A DNA stretch of 64,000 nucleotides from Aminobacter ciceronei (GCF_014138625.1 NZ_JACJHY010000009.1:62001-126000); one strand, 5' to 3'. Positions 1 to 8,628 are shown, numbered from the stretch's first letter. Made by a program: numbers and translations. Notes: generated by a model from the letters alone, not told the origin.

Positions 1-161
1 CTGCGCCGCGCGGCGCAGCGACGCCAGGCTTCTGAACACAGCCGCTGCGTTTCGGCATTTTCGCAGCCAGGGAAACTCATCCCCGCGACCGCGGGCTTAT
101 CTTGAGCCTGACCACCTTGCCCGGCGGCATTTCGTTTGCACCCTGGCTTGCCTGAAAAGGC

Positions 162-189
162 GGAGCCGGCCCGGGGATGGGCCGGCTCC
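162..189 (-). terminator. perfect 11-bp hairpin, possible terminator
   Basis: GGAGCCGGCCC at 162-172 is exactly complementary to 179-189, with a 6-nt loop. Read on the minus strand the hairpin is followed by GCCTTTT, so it could end transcription from the gene that stops at 354. The 165-nt distance and the short T run keep confidence moderate. Confidence 0.4.
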
Positions 190-246
190 TAGACCCGGTC
201 GTTGGGGACGGGGAGGGTGGGGACGCGACCGGGTTTTCTCACCAGC

Positions 247-288
247 GCATGCCCCCGAAAACCGGGGCCGATTTTCGGAATGCCATGC
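247..288. repeat. palindromic intergenic repeat, copy 1
   Basis: GCATG (247-251) pairs with CATGC (284-288) and CCGAAAA (255-261) pairs with TTTTCGG (272-278). The same arm sequences recur at 15719-15766 and, in part, at 57518-57559. This suggests one dispersed family of short palindromes like those found between genes in Mesorhizobium and relatives. Confidence 0.55.
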
Positions 289-353
289 ACCGATTCATAG
301 GGCTGCAGCTGCCTTGGCGCGCCTCTCATAGGGCGCGCCCGGGGCTGCTGCGC

Positions 354-959
354 TTAGCGAACCGACGCCACCGCGTCGGCGCGGCCGTCGTTGATCGCAA
401 TCCAGACGCCCGAATTCCGCTCCGACTGGCGCTTGAGATAGGTGTATTCGGTCTCGTCCCAGGCCAGGACCCGCGTGTCGAGGTTGTCGAGGATGTATTC
501 GCCGAGGCTGGTTCGCACCGTCAGGACTGCATGGCCGTCGCCATTGGGCTGGCGCACGACGGTGATCAGCAGATTGCCGGCGGGGACGCCCAGCTCCATC
601 AGGTTGCGGCGCTTTTCCAGAACATAGTCCTCGCAGTCGCCGGCGCCGTTGTCGGGATAGGACCAGACTTCTTCCTGGCCCCACATTTCCATGTCGGTGC
701 GCGGCGCGACGTCGGTGTTGACCTTGTCGTTGATGGCAATCATCGCCTTCCACAGGCTGCGGGTCAGCTCGACCGGCTTGCTGCTTGCGGTCTTTTCATT
801 GCACTCGATCGGCGAGCGCTTGCACAGCTCATAGTGGCCGACCGGCTGGGTGGTGCGGCCGTTGGTCTGCATGACTGCCGGTGTCGCCATGGCGGCGCTG
901 ACGGCACCTGCCTGAATTGTCGTGGCCAGAAGCAGAAGCCATCCCCGACGCATGTTCAT
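354..959 (-). CDS. BTLCP-type transglutaminase-like cysteine protease
   Basis: Predicted 201-residue secreted protein of the bacterial transglutaminase-like cysteine proteinase family (PF06035 type). Residues 1-25 form a signal peptide. The Cys-His-Asp triad is visible: C109 in GDCEDY, H143 in GHAVL and D158 in ILDNL. Family members are periplasmic proteases often tied to biofilm or cyclic-di-GMP circuits, such as LapG. No LapD partner is visible here, although the next gene on the same strand encodes a PilZ protein, so that link is only suggestive. An ATG two codons downstream is an alternative start; the first is preceded by GGGGAGA. Confidence 0.85.
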   Translation of the reverse strand: MNMRRGWLLLLATTIQAGAVSAAMATPAVMQTNGRTTQPVGHYELCKRSPIECNEKTASSKPVELTRSLWKAMIAINDKVNTDVAPRTDMEMWGQEEVWSYPDNGAGDCEDYVLEKRRNLMELGVPAGNLLITVVRQPNGDGHAVLTVRTSLGEYILDNLDTRVLAWDETEYTYLKRQSERNSGVWIAINDGRADAVASVR

Positions 960-1416
960 TTTGTTGTCTCCCCGTTTGAGGTGACAATGACAGGTCCGGA
1001 TTTATTTGACGCAAAACTGCGAAGTAGATGTTGAGTAAAAACAAAAGAGAAATTGCGGAAACAAAGAATAGAACAATAATAAAACTTGCGGAAAATTTGA
1101 TTACATTTTTATCGAATTTGGCATGACGACGCTGCGTGCCGCAGGGATCGGGCAAATCAGGTCCGAGTGGCATGACCTGTTTCGCGGGCTTGGGTGGTAA
1201 GCCCGGTTTGTCCGGACCTGCCTCTCCGCTTCGTCATCCCAGAGGCCTGCCCCGAGGATCCATGCTGTGATGGTGGGGGGCGTGATGCCGGGAAGGTGAC
1301 GCCGGAGAGGCAGTCGCGGGCTTGTCTGTGCTGGAATGAAACAGCAGTCGAGCCGCTGCCGTTGTTCTGGAACGCTACGCTTGTGCGCTTTCGGATGTGC
1401 CTGCGTCAAAATACAA
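960..1416. other. intergenic region, AT-rich upstream of protease gene
   Basis: No convincing gene. Positions 1020-1125 are clearly AT-richer than the surroundings and probably carry the promoter of the minus-strand protease gene, but I cannot pick out a confident -35/-10 pair. The reading frames crossing the rest have no recognisable protein character. Confidence 0.5.
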
Positions 1417-1448
1417 ACAGCCTGACCTTCGGCGGAAGGTCAGGCTGT
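1417..1448 (-). terminator. 14-bp stem terminator after PilZ gene
   Basis: ACAGCCTGACCTTC (1417-1430) is perfectly complementary to 1435-1448 around a GGCG loop. It lies 25 nt beyond the stop of the minus-strand PilZ gene. T-rich sequence follows the stem on the minus strand (TTTGTATTTTG) and a CTTTTT run follows on the plus strand, so it may act in both directions. Confidence 0.8.
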
Positions 1449-1473
1449 GCCTTTTTATGAAAACTGGGCGCAG

Positions 1474-2091
1474 TCAGGTGCGCGGGCGGTTGAACTCGGT
1501 GTCGAGCGATTCGGGGCGCTGGATGACGGCGAATTCGATGGCGACGCCGTCTTCGAAGTGGCGGACGATCTGGCCCCGCATGGTGCCGAGCGTGACCTGG
1601 ACGCCGATCGCCGGCTTAACCTCGATCTCGATGGCAGCACCTGAGAGCGACAGGTCGATGATGCGGCAGGGATATTGCCGGCCATCCATGAGCTGCAGCG
1701 CGCTGATCGGATTGCGCGGGGCGACGCGCTCGTGGCGGCGGTCTTCCGGCAGGTCGAGTTCGTGCTTGTTGGCAAGCCAGGTCAACTGGGCCGCCAGCTT
1801 GTCCTTCTTGCGCTCGGAGGCGATGACGGTCATGGCGAAGCCGTCCGATAGCGTGCGGGTGATGACGCCCTCGACGCGGCCGATATGGTCGATATAGGCA
1901 ATGACTTTTTCGCCTGCGGCGCCTGAGCGGTCGGTGCGGAAGGCGACGTTGCCGGGCGACATGTCGACGACCTGGCCGGCATGCTCGGTTCGATCCTCGA
2001 GCATGAAGCGACCATAGATCTTCACGCGGACGCGCTGGAAGTTGCGTCGTTCCGCCCGTGACGGCGCGTAGTCAATCGCCGCTGGCCTCAT
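1474..2091 (-). CDS. tandem PilZ-domain protein (putative c-di-GMP receptor)
   Basis: A 205-residue cytoplasmic protein with two PilZ-like domains. The first begins with RNFQR near residue 16 and contains DMSPGN near residue 63. The second begins with RRHER near residue 119 and contains DLSLSG near residue 146. PilZ domains bind cyclic-di-GMP through RxxxR and (D/N)xSxxG motifs. The second domain matches both. The first lacks one residue of the second motif, so it may be a non-binding or regulatory half. It is probably transcribed alone, with a strong terminator behind it. The specific output is unknown. Confidence 0.8.
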   Translation of the reverse strand: MRPAAIDYAPSRAERRNFQRVRVKIYGRFMLEDRTEHAGQVVDMSPGNVAFRTDRSGAAGEKVIAYIDHIGRVEGVITRTLSDGFAMTVIASERKKDKLAAQLTWLANKHELDLPEDRRHERVAPRNPISALQLMDGRQYPCRIIDLSLSGAAIEIEVKPAIGVQVTLGTMRGQIVRHFEDGVAIEFAVIQRPESLDTEFNRPRT

Positions 2092-2208
2092 GTTACCCTC
2101 ATATCTGCAAACTCCCGCCGAACCGCATCGGGGAGCTATTGGGCGAAACTAGCGCCAAAGAGGTTAACAAAACGCCTAGCAGCGGGCCTCTGGGGTCGCC
2201 CGCTTGCG

Positions 2209-2847
2209 CTATTCTTCGCGTCCGCCTTCGAGAACGAACAGGTGGCGTATCCGGCGCGCGCCATCGAGCGGGCTCGGCTCGCCGGAAAGGGCGCTATCGC
2301 TCGGTGCGAGCGATGGCACGGTGACCGCCGGACGGTTCTTGAGGAACATCGGTTCCAGGTCCGGATCGACGACGCGCACGCTTTCGATGGAGGCATCGGT
2401 GAGCGGATCGGAGCCGAGCCAGAACGGCCGGTCGACGCTCGACAGGACGCCCAGGCTGCGCGGGTTTTCGATGCCGCCATCGAGCGGCAGCAGAAGCATT
2501 TCGAAGCTCGTTGCGCGCAGGCTGGAGGTGAAGCCTTCGAAGTTGATTACCACCACGGACTTCTGCTGGAACACACCATAGGCAAGGCGTGCCATCAGCC
2601 TTTGGTCCTTCTGACGCCACAGCGAGGGGAACGAAAAGCCCTTGAGCTCGCGGCCGAAGGTGGCGCATAGCCGGGTGCCGGCGAGGCGGAAGACCGCTTC
2701 GCCGCGGGTGTCGCGCTCGAGGATGAAAGTGTCTGCAAGCAGGGCCTTGATCTCGGCCGGCTCGACTTCCGTCCGTTTGGGTGCGGGTCGGCCGTCGCGA
2801 AGGCGGTTCCAATATTGGAACAGTGCCAGCGATCCTTTCTGTTTCAT
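2209..2847 (-). CDS. PAS domain protein (PAS_5/DUF1457 family)
   Basis: A 212-residue cytoplasmic protein resembling the alphaproteobacterial PAS_5 family (PF07310). The recognisable core runs from FQYWNRLR near the N-terminus through the LLADTFILE and FRLAGTRLCATFG segments. The start chosen is the ATG at 2847, preceded by AGCGGAG. An upstream in-frame start would add 20 residues that do not look like family sequence. No output domain is fused, so it probably senses or scaffolds rather than signals by itself. Proteins of this family often occur near PilZ genes in rhizobia; the ligand is unknown. Confidence 0.75.
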   Translation of the reverse strand: MKQKGSLALFQYWNRLRDGRPAPKRTEVEPAEIKALLADTFILERDTRGEAVFRLAGTRLCATFGRELKGFSFPSLWRQKDQRLMARLAYGVFQQKSVVVINFEGFTSSLRATSFEMLLLPLDGGIENPRSLGVLSSVDRPFWLGSDPLTDASIESVRVVDPDLEPMFLKNRPAVTVPSLAPSDSALSGEPSPLDGARRIRHLFVLEGGREE

Positions 2848-3121
2848 ATTGCTCCGCTCCGAGCGTTTCTGTGCCTGATGTGCCATCTCTGGACAGAATC
2901 GCTTCATTCTTGAGGACTACATGAGGCGCGGAGCAGGACGCGTGCCAGTCTTGGTAACAGTTGTTAACGGGTCGGGATCGTTAAGGTTAACAAAGGGTTT
3001 ACGTTGCTGTGCCCAGGCTTACGTGGCACGTTCCATTCACTCCATGAAGTGGCCGCGCAGGCGCGGTCGGCAGCACTTCAGTCAAGAGTTACTTTTGGGG
3101 ACGGGCAGGGGGGCTCGACCA
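2848..3121. other. leader region; candidate sRNA or attenuated rhomboid leader
   Basis: No convincing protein gene. The region lies between the divergent PAS and rhomboid genes and ends at a very strong plus-strand terminator (3122-3156) that no plus-strand gene accounts for. GGACGG at 3099-3104 could pair with CCGTCC at 3123-3128, inside the 5' arm of that terminator. That pairing would compete with the terminator and allow an attenuator arrangement. Confidence 0.4.
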
Positions 3122-3156
3122 GCCGTCCAGGGGCAACCCTGGGCGGCTTCTTTTTT
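3122..3156 (+). terminator. strong Rho-independent terminator without upstream gene
   Basis: An 11-bp stem with one G-U pair (3122-3132 with 3137-3147) is closed by a GCAA tetraloop and followed by TTCTTTTTT. It lies 71 nt before the rhomboid start codon. It either ends a small RNA or acts as an attenuator in the rhomboid leader. Confidence 0.85.
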
Positions 3157-3227
3157 GCGCTTTCGGCCGGCCTGCACTAGATGGAACGAGGCTGGCGCAC
3201 GCCGGACCACAAACGAATCGGAAGTGC

Positions 3228-3959
3228 ATGAGCGAACCAGCAAGACAGAACGACGCGCCTGAGGTCATCGAGGCCGAGCCGCAGCGCCGCGAACCGGTGT
3301 TCAACCTGCCAGCCATCGTCATTGCGATCATCGGCGCCTGCGTGGCGATCCATCTGATCCGTGTCTATGTCCTCAGCTCCGACCAGGATTTTGCCATGGT
3401 GGTACGGGCGGCTTTCATTCCGATCCGCTATTCGGGCCAATACGATCTCGAAATCTGGGCTTTCACCAGCCCGCTGACCTATGCCTTCCTGCATGGCGGC
3501 TTCGCCCACCTGATCATCAACATGGTGTGGTTGGCAGCGTTCGGCTCGCCGCTTGCCAACCGACTCGGGGTCGCTCGGTTCTCGGCGTTCTTCGCCGTCA
3601 CGACGCTTGCGGCGGTGGCGCTGCACTATGTGCTGCATTCGACCGATGCCTCGCCGCTCGTCGGCGCCTCGGGCGCGATTTCAGGCATGATGGGGGCTGC
3701 CGCGCGTTTCAGCTTCCAGGTCGACCGTTCGCAAGGCAAGCCGGCTTTTGCAGGCGCGCCGCTGCCGATCCGCGATGTCTTCCGCTCACGGACGGCAATG
3801 ACCTTCTTGGGCGTGTGGATGGTCATCAACCTAGTCACCGGGATCGTCGGTTTCACCCCTGGCGTCGACAATCAGATCGCTTGGGAAGCCCATATAGGCG
3901 GCTTCCTGGCGGGCTTTCTGGGCATCAGGTTTTTCGACCGCAGGCGCGAGTTTGCCTGA
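3228..3959 (+). CDS. rhomboid family intramembrane serine protease
   Basis: A 243-residue polytopic membrane protein. Rhomboids cut substrate transmembrane helices inside the bilayer with a Ser-His dyad. The catalytic serine is S148 in GASGAISG and the histidine is H222 in WEAHIGGFLAG. N98 in HLIINM fits the conserved oxyanion asparagine. Hydrophobic segments cover about residues 28-50, 80-105, 117-137, 142-160, 189-210 and 220-235. A GGAAG ribosome site precedes the ATG. A strong terminator sits in its 5' leader, so expression may be attenuated. No substrate can be named. Confidence 0.88.
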   Translation: MSEPARQNDAPEVIEAEPQRREPVFNLPAIVIAIIGACVAIHLIRVYVLSSDQDFAMVVRAAFIPIRYSGQYDLEIWAFTSPLTYAFLHGGFAHLIINMVWLAAFGSPLANRLGVARFSAFFAVTTLAAVALHYVLHSTDASPLVGASGAISGMMGAAARFSFQVDRSQGKPAFAGAPLPIRDVFRSRTAMTFLGVWMVINLVTGIVGFTPGVDNQIAWEAHIGGFLAGFLGIRFFDRRREFA

Positions 3960-4061
3960 GCGCGTTTTACTTGAAATGCGACCCAATGCAGCGCACGATG
4001 CAGTTGGCCCGGTGGGCCGGCATGGAGTGTTTTGACTGATCGACAGCAGCAGGAGGCCACG

Positions 4062-4493
4062 ATGACTGTGAAGGCAATTCTCGAGAAGAAGGGCCACGAC
4101 GTTTTTACCATTGGGCCCAATGTACAGCTGTCGGAAGCGGTTCGCATTCTTGCCGAACACCGTATCGGTGCCCTGGTCGTGACCAATGGCGACCGCAAGA
4201 TCGTCGGCATCCTGTCCGAGCGCGACGTCGTCCGTATCATCGGCAAGGAAGGTGGTGCCGCCCTTGAAAAGGCGGTGCGCGACGTGATGACCCCCAAGGT
4301 CAAGATCTGCAACGAGAACCACACGGTCAACCAGGTCATGGAGATCATGACGGTCGGCCGATTCCGCCACCTACCTGTCGAGCGCGACGGTTATCTCTAC
4401 GGCATCGTGTCGATCGGCGACGTGGTCAAGCGCCGCATCGAGGATGTCGAGCGGGAGGCAGAGGAAATCAAGGCCTACATCGCCACCGCCTGA
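4062..4493 (+). CDS. tandem CBS-domain protein
   Basis: A 143-residue cytoplasmic protein made almost entirely of two CBS motifs (about residues 8-65 and 73-130), which together form one Bateman module for binding adenine nucleotides. Conserved pieces include GILSERDVVR in the first motif, and RHLPV followed by GIVSIGDVVK in the second. The ATG at 4062 has an AGGAGG site 5-6 nt upstream and is preferred to a TTG ten codons earlier. With no catalytic domain fused, it is likely a regulatory subunit or energy sensor. Its partner is not evident from the neighbours. Confidence 0.85.
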   Translation: MTVKAILEKKGHDVFTIGPNVQLSEAVRILAEHRIGALVVTNGDRKIVGILSERDVVRIIGKEGGAALEKAVRDVMTPKVKICNENHTVNQVMEIMTVGRFRHLPVERDGYLYGIVSIGDVVKRRIEDVEREAEEIKAYIATA

Positions 4494-4515
4494 GCTCAGG
4501 AGCACGCAGGGCTTG

Positions 4516-4556
4516 CGCCGGCCAGGACTGATCCCGGCCGGCGATGCCGCCTTTTA
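4516..4556 (+). terminator. hairpin between convergent CBS and YjhX genes
   Basis: CGCCGGCC (4516-4523) pairs perfectly with GGCCGGCG (4536-4543) over a 12-nt loop. CCTTTT follows at 4550-4555. It is a plausible plus-strand terminator for the CBS gene. Confidence 0.4.
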
Positions 4557-4811
4557 CCTGTTGTCGAGTTCGGAGCGGACGAGTTCGAGTCCGCGCCGTG
4601 TGATGCGATAGGGGCCGCCATCGGAAGAAGAAACAGCCTTCTTTCGCTTCAGTTTCCTGAAAAGGTCGAGATCGAAGCCCGGATAGCGCCAGCCATCGCG
4701 GGTGAGGCAGATGGCTGCCTCGATCTTGCTCTTGTCGTTCTTCTCGATTTCGATACGTCCGCCCTGGGCGAGCAGGTGGAGGATGCGCTGTTCCGTGCGC
4801 GAGATGTCCAT
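4554..4811 (-). CDS. YjhX-family small protein (putative toxin family)
   Basis: An 85-residue basic protein resembling YjhX (PF09857), which is annotated as a putative toxin in Escherichia coli. The N-terminus (MDISRTEQRILHLLAQGG) and the Lys/Arg-rich middle are typical, and the pattern suggests a small winged-helix fold. The ATG at 4811 is chosen because it matches the family start. An upstream in-frame start would add 22 residues of unconvincing sequence. In E. coli the partner is the acetyltransferase YjhQ, but no acetyltransferase adjoins this gene. The name therefore does not prove toxicity; a DNA-binding role is equally possible. Confidence 0.7.
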   Translation of the reverse strand: MDISRTEQRILHLLAQGGRIEIEKNDKSKIEAAICLTRDGWRYPGFDLDLFRKLKRKKAVSSSDGGPYRITRRGLELVRSELDNR

Positions 4812-5183
4812 TCTTGATGAGTCCTGGAAAACCTGGCCGATGGGCCAAAGAAAAATGCCGCCGCCGCGAGAACTCACGGCACGGGGTTTCAGGTTTTCAT
4901 GCCCCGCCTTCAGGAGAAGGCTGGGGCCTCAGCAGGGCTCAGACGAATAGAACATCCACACTCCATAGGGATGGCCAGGATATAGCAACGAAGCAGGCGA
5001 AATGCCAGCCCACCGACCCGCGCGGTCGGGTTGCTGGCTGGCGGATCTGTTGCCGATGCCGGCATCGCTGCAACAAGACTTGACATTACTTCATACCGGC
5101 ACGGGTTCCGAATTGGGATGACTGGTCGCGTCGGGTGCAACGCCCGGTGGGGCGGGGCGCCCATCTCAGGCTTCGGAGTACGC
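4812..5183. other. intergenic region, no gene seen
   Basis: No supported gene. The stretch separates the minus-strand YjhX-like gene from two truncated plus-strand genes and may contain decayed sequence. I recognise no protein fragment in any frame. Confidence 0.5.
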
Positions 5184-5357
5184 ATGTCCGCAAATATAGA
5201 TACTGCACCGGTTGCTTTCCGCATGTCGCTGGCGGTCATGGTCATCGGGATTCTCGCCCCGGATACGGCTTGGGCAGCAGATCGCGCCACAGCCAATGAC
5301 GAACAAATCTCTGCGACAACAGCGTCAAGTTCGCGCCCAATGTCGAGGTGGTGCTGA
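5184..5357 (+). pseudogene. N-terminal stub of an exported protein
   Basis: An ATG with a good GGAG ribosome site opens a 57-residue frame. Its residues 14-32 look like a signal peptide (hydrophobic MSLAVMVIGI, then AWA-AD as a cleavage site). After about residue 38 the frame loses protein character and runs out of frame through the start of the histidine-kinase fragment at 5300. The simplest reading is a gene whose 5' end survived a deletion that joined it to the 3' end of a kinase gene. It might still make a short secreted peptide. What the original protein did cannot be told. Confidence 0.45.
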
Positions 5358-5629
5358 CCGCCACCGACGACGCGGTGCTGATCGAGGTCAGCGACAACGG
5401 CCCCGGAATCCCCGAAACGGTGCGGGCGCGTGTATTCGAACCCTTCTACAAGGTCGACGCCTCACGCGGCGCGAGCGCCAGGCGCGGCTTCGGCCTGGGC
5501 TTGTCGATCGTCGCCGACATCGTGCACGGCCATGGCGGCAGGATGGCGCTCGACGACAACAGGCCGACCGGGCTTGTGGTCAAGGTCGACCTGCCAAGAG
5601 GCCTTGTCGCCGCCGAAGCGATGTCCTGA
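5300..5629 (+). pseudogene. truncated sensor histidine kinase (C-terminal ATPase half)
   Basis: The frame reads NLCDNSVKFAPN (N box), DNGPGIP (G1 box), EPFYK (F box) and GFGLGLSIV (G2 box), then ends normally. This is the ATP-binding domain of a HATPase_c sensor kinase. The sensor, membrane and phospho-accepting H-box regions are missing. An in-frame TGA at 5297-5299 lies directly before the surviving homology, and the signal-peptide stub overlaps it in another frame. A GTG or ATG near 5339-5348 could start an ATPase-only fragment, but there is no clear ribosome site. No response regulator is adjacent. Confidence 0.8.
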
Positions 5630-5773
5630 AGCGAGATGAGAACGCAAGCCGCAGCCTTGCCGCGCAGGCAGCGCTTGCCTCCATTGGCTGTTTGCACTAG
5701 CGAAGGCGCACACTAAACTATGCGTTTCGTACTTCTCGATCCGCATCTTCTCGATCCAATGACGCAGGCCGCC

Positions 5774-7276
5774 ATGTCCCTCATCGATACCCGCACGCCC
5801 GACGCCAAGCGCTTCATTTCCGGTGCCACCGGTGACTGGGAGGTCATCATCGGCCTGGAGGTCCATGCCCAGGTCACTTCGGAAGCCAAGCTGTTCTCCG
5901 GTGCGTCGACCGCGTTCGGCGCCGAGCCCAACGCCAATGTCAGCCTGGTCGACGCGGCAATGCCCGGCATGCTGCCCGTCATCAACGAGGAATGCGTCAA
6001 GCAGGCGATCCGCACCGGCCTCGGCCTCAAGGCGCAGATCAACCTGAAGTCGGTGTTCGACCGCAAGAACTACTTCTATCCCGATCTGCCGCAGGGCTAT
6101 CAGATCTCACAGTTCAAGCAGCCGATCGTCGGCGAGGGCAAGATCACCATCTCCGTCGGCCCTGACCGCAAGGGCGAGTTCGAGGACATCGAGATTGGCA
6201 TCGAGCGCCTGCATCTCGAACAGGACGCCGGCAAGTCGATCCACGACCAGCATCCGACAATGTCTTACGTCGACCTCAACCGTTCGGGCGTGGCGCTGAT
6301 GGAGATCGTCTCCAAGCCGGACATGCGCTCGTCGGACGAGGCAAAGGCCTATGTCACCAAGCTGCGCACCATCGTGCGTTATCTCGGCACCTGCGACGGC
6401 AACATGGACGAGGGCTCGATGCGCGCCGACGTCAACGTTTCGGTGCGTCGTCCGGGTGGCGAGTTCGGTACGCGCTGCGAGATCAAGAACGTCAACTCGA
6501 TCCGTTTCGTCGGCCAGGCTATCGAATATGAGGCACGTCGCCAGATCGCCATTCTCGAGGATGGCGGCAAGATCGACCAGGAAACCCGCCTGTTCGACCC
6601 GAACAAGGGCGAGACGCGTTCGATGCGCTCGAAGGAAGAGGCGCACGACTACCGCTATTTCCCCGATCCGGACCTTCTGCCGCTGGAATTCGACCAGGCC
6701 TATGTCGACGCGCTCGCCAAGGACCTCGTCGAGCTGCCCGACGACAAGAAGGATCGCCTGGTCACCTCGCTCGGCCTGTCGGTCTATGACGCCTCGATTC
6801 TGGTTTCCGAAAAGTCGATCGCCGACTATTTTGAGAAGGTGGCAAGCGGCCGCGACGGCAAGGCGGCCGCCAACTGGGTCATCAACGATCTGCTCGGCGC
6901 GCTCAACAAGGCCGGCAAGGATATCGAAAACGCACCTGTTTCTCCGGATCAGCTCGGTGCCATCATTGACCTGATCAAGGAAGGCACGATCTCCGGCAAG
7001 ATCGCCAAGGACCTGTTCGAGATCGTCTGGAACGAGGGCGGCGACCCCAAGGAGCTGGTCGAGAGCCGCGGCATGAAGCAGGTGACCGACACCGGCGCCA
7101 TCGAAAAGGCCGTCGACGACGTCATCGCCGCCAACCCCGACAAGGCCGACCAGGCCCGCGCCAAGCCGACAATGGCCGGCTGGTTCGTCGGCCAGGTGAT
7201 GAAGGCGACCGGCGGCAAGGCCAATCCGCAGGCGGTCAACGACCTGGTCAAGGCCAAGCTCGGCATCGAGGAATAG
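5774..7276 (+). CDS. gatB: Asp/Glu-tRNA amidotransferase subunit B
   Basis: A 500-residue subunit of GatCAB, which converts Glu-tRNA(Gln) and Asp-tRNA(Asn) to the amide-charged forms in the cytoplasm. Family landmarks include IIGLEVHAQ near the N-terminus, [30 protein letters not shown], a tail YqeY-like domain and the closing KAKLGIEE. The start is set at 5774 because rhizobial GatB proteins begin with [10 protein letters not shown]-like sequence; in-frame starts at 5720 and 5759 cannot be excluded. gatA and gatC are not in the window. The next gene starts 2 nt after the stop, so the two are cotranscribed. Confidence 0.95.
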   Translation: MSLIDTRTPDAKRFISGATGDWEVIIGLEVHAQVTSEAKLFSGASTAFGAEPNANVSLVDAAMPGMLPVINEECVKQAIRTGLGLKAQINLKSVFDRKNYFYPDLPQGYQISQFKQPIVGEGKITISVGPDRKGEFEDIEIGIERLHLEQDAGKSIHDQHPTMSYVDLNRSGVALMEIVSKPDMRSSDEAKAYVTKLRTIVRYLGTCDGNMDEGSMRADVNVSVRRPGGEFGTRCEIKNVNSIRFVGQAIEYEARRQIAILEDGGKIDQETRLFDPNKGETRSMRSKEEAHDYRYFPDPDLLPLEFDQAYVDALAKDLVELPDDKKDRLVTSLGLSVYDASILVSEKSIADYFEKVASGRDGKAAANWVINDLLGALNKAGKDIENAPVSPDQLGAIIDLIKEGTISGKIAKDLFEIVWNEGGDPKELVESRGMKQVTDTGAIEKAVDDVIAANPDKADQARAKPTMAGWFVGQVMKATGGKANPQAVNDLVKAKLGIEE

Positions 7277-7278
7277 CG

Positions 7279-7770
7279 ATGTTCGTACGCATGGCGAGCG
7301 AGCGCGACCTTGAGACGATCAAGGCGCTGCTCGCCGACACGTGGCACGCGACCTACGACGCCATCTATGGCGTCGAGCGGGTCGATGAAATCACGGCAGA
7401 GTGGCATTCGCTGGCGTCGCTCAAGGCGCGGCTGACGCGGCCGAATTCCGAGTTTCTTGTTGCCGACGACGGCAAGACCATCGCCGGCATGGCCTTCGCG
7501 GCGGCATCCGGTGACGCCAAGACAGTCATGCTGCACCAACTTTATGTGCTGCCGCGCCACCAGCGGGCCGGCGTCGGTCGGCTGCTGCTCGACGAGATCG
7601 AACAGTGCTTTCCCGAGGCGCGCATGTTGCGGCTCGAAGTGGAAGAGGCAAATGCAGGCGCCATTGCCTTCTACGAAGCAAATGGTTTCGCCCATGCCGG
7701 TGCGACTGCCAATTGCGGCGCCGACCAGTCCGGCATTCCGGCGCTGATCTTCGAGAAGAAGCTGGGCTGA
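7279..7770 (+). CDS. GNAT family N-acetyltransferase
   Basis: A 163-residue single-domain GNAT protein. The acetyl-CoA-binding motif A is LYVLPRHQRAGVGRLLL (about residues 92-108), and NAGAIAFYEANGF is the conserved C-terminal segment. It sits 2 nt after gatB, so translation is probably coupled. The substrate is unknown and coupling to gatB does not imply a role in tRNA amidation. It converges on panC with only a 12-nt gap. Confidence 0.85.
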   Translation: MFVRMASERDLETIKALLADTWHATYDAIYGVERVDEITAEWHSLASLKARLTRPNSEFLVADDGKTIAGMAFAAASGDAKTVMLHQLYVLPRHQRAGVGRLLLDEIEQCFPEARMLRLEVEEANAGAIAFYEANGFAHAGATANCGADQSGIPALIFEKKLG

Positions 7771-7782
7771 TACAGGCCGGAC

Positions 7783-8628
7783 TTAGCTGGCCGAAATCTC
7801 GACATTGTCGATGAGACGCGTCTTGCCGAGGCGGGCCGCAACCAGCACTCGACCGTCCGTGTCGCGTTGCCATGGCGCGAGCGTGTCGCTTTGGCGCGCG
7901 GCGACATAGTCGACGGCATCGAATCCGGCTTCCAGCACGTCCTGCCGCGCGGCGGCCATCGTCACCGCCTCGTCGGCACCGCCTTCAAGGGCGGACGCTG
8001 CCTTGCGCAGGATCTTGTTCAATCGGCGCGCGATCTCGAGTTCCTGGGCGCTGAGATAGGCGTTGCGCGACGACATGGCGAGGCCCTCGCTGTCGCGGAT
8101 CGTCGGCGAGCCCACGATCTCCAGCGGCAGGTTCAGGTCCTGCACAAGCTTCTTCACCACGCAGAGCTGCTGGTAGTCCTTCTCGCCGAACACGGCGAGG
8201 TCGGGCTCCGACTGGATGAACAGCTTGCCGACGACGGTGGCGACGCCGTCGAAGAAAGCCGGCCGGAAATCGGTCTCGAGCCCGGCCGACGGGCCGCCGA
8301 CCGAGATCGAGGTGGCAAAGCCTTGCGGGTAGACCTCCTCGACACCGGGCGTGAAGGCGAGGTGGACGCCCGCCTTTTCCAGCCTGTCGAGGTCGAGCGC
8401 CAACTGGCGCGGATATTTGTCGAGGTCTTCGGTCGGCGCAAACTGGCGCGGATTGACGAAGATCGAGACGACGCAACGGTCGGCGCGCTCAAGGGCGGCA
8501 CGCATCAGCGAGACATGGCCGTCATGCAGCGCGCCCATTGTCGGCACCAGCGCGACCTTCAGTCCTTCGGCACGCCATGCCCGCACCTGGGCGCGGAGGG
8601 CGGCGATGGTTTCGACGACAATGGTCAT
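7783..8628 (-). CDS. panC: pantothenate synthetase
   Basis: A 281-residue cytoplasmic enzyme that joins pantoate and beta-alanine at the cost of ATP to AMP, the last step of vitamin B5 synthesis. Signature motifs are present: [10 protein letters not shown] (ATP-site HxGH-like), [17 protein letters not shown] and SSRNAYLS. Its ATG overlaps the stop of panB by 4 nt (ATGA), which shows translational coupling in a panB-panC operon. panD, the beta-alanine supplier, is not in the window. Confidence 0.97.
   Translation of the reverse strand: MTIVVETIAALRAQVRAWRAEGLKVALVPTMGALHDGHVSLMRAALERADRCVVSIFVNPRQFAPTEDLDKYPRQLALDLDRLEKAGVHLAFTPGVEEVYPQGFATSISVGGPSAGLETDFRPAFFDGVATVVGKLFIQSEPDLAVFGEKDYQQLCVVKKLVQDLNLPLEIVGSPTIRDSEGLAMSSRNAYLSAQELEIARRLNKILRKAASALEGGADEAVTMAAARQDVLEAGFDAVDYVAARQSDTLAPWQRDTDGRVLVAARLGKTRLIDNVEISAS

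Larger units (their letters stand above)
1..353. other. intergenic region, no gene seen
   Basis: No reading frame here is convincing on either strand. The stretch lies downstream of the minus-strand transglutaminase-like gene. It holds a hairpin at 162-189 and a palindromic repeat at 247-288, both listed separately. The remainder is GC-rich sequence without recognisable structure. Confidence 0.6.

Noticed and set aside
2955-2995. Several TTAAC half-sites resembling CtrA boxes
   Set aside because: The spacing between TTAA elements is not the required 7 nt in any pair.
2940-3121. 6S or 4.5S RNA gene before the orphan terminator
   Set aside because: I could not match the conserved 4.5S apical motif or a long 6S-like bulged helix by eye.
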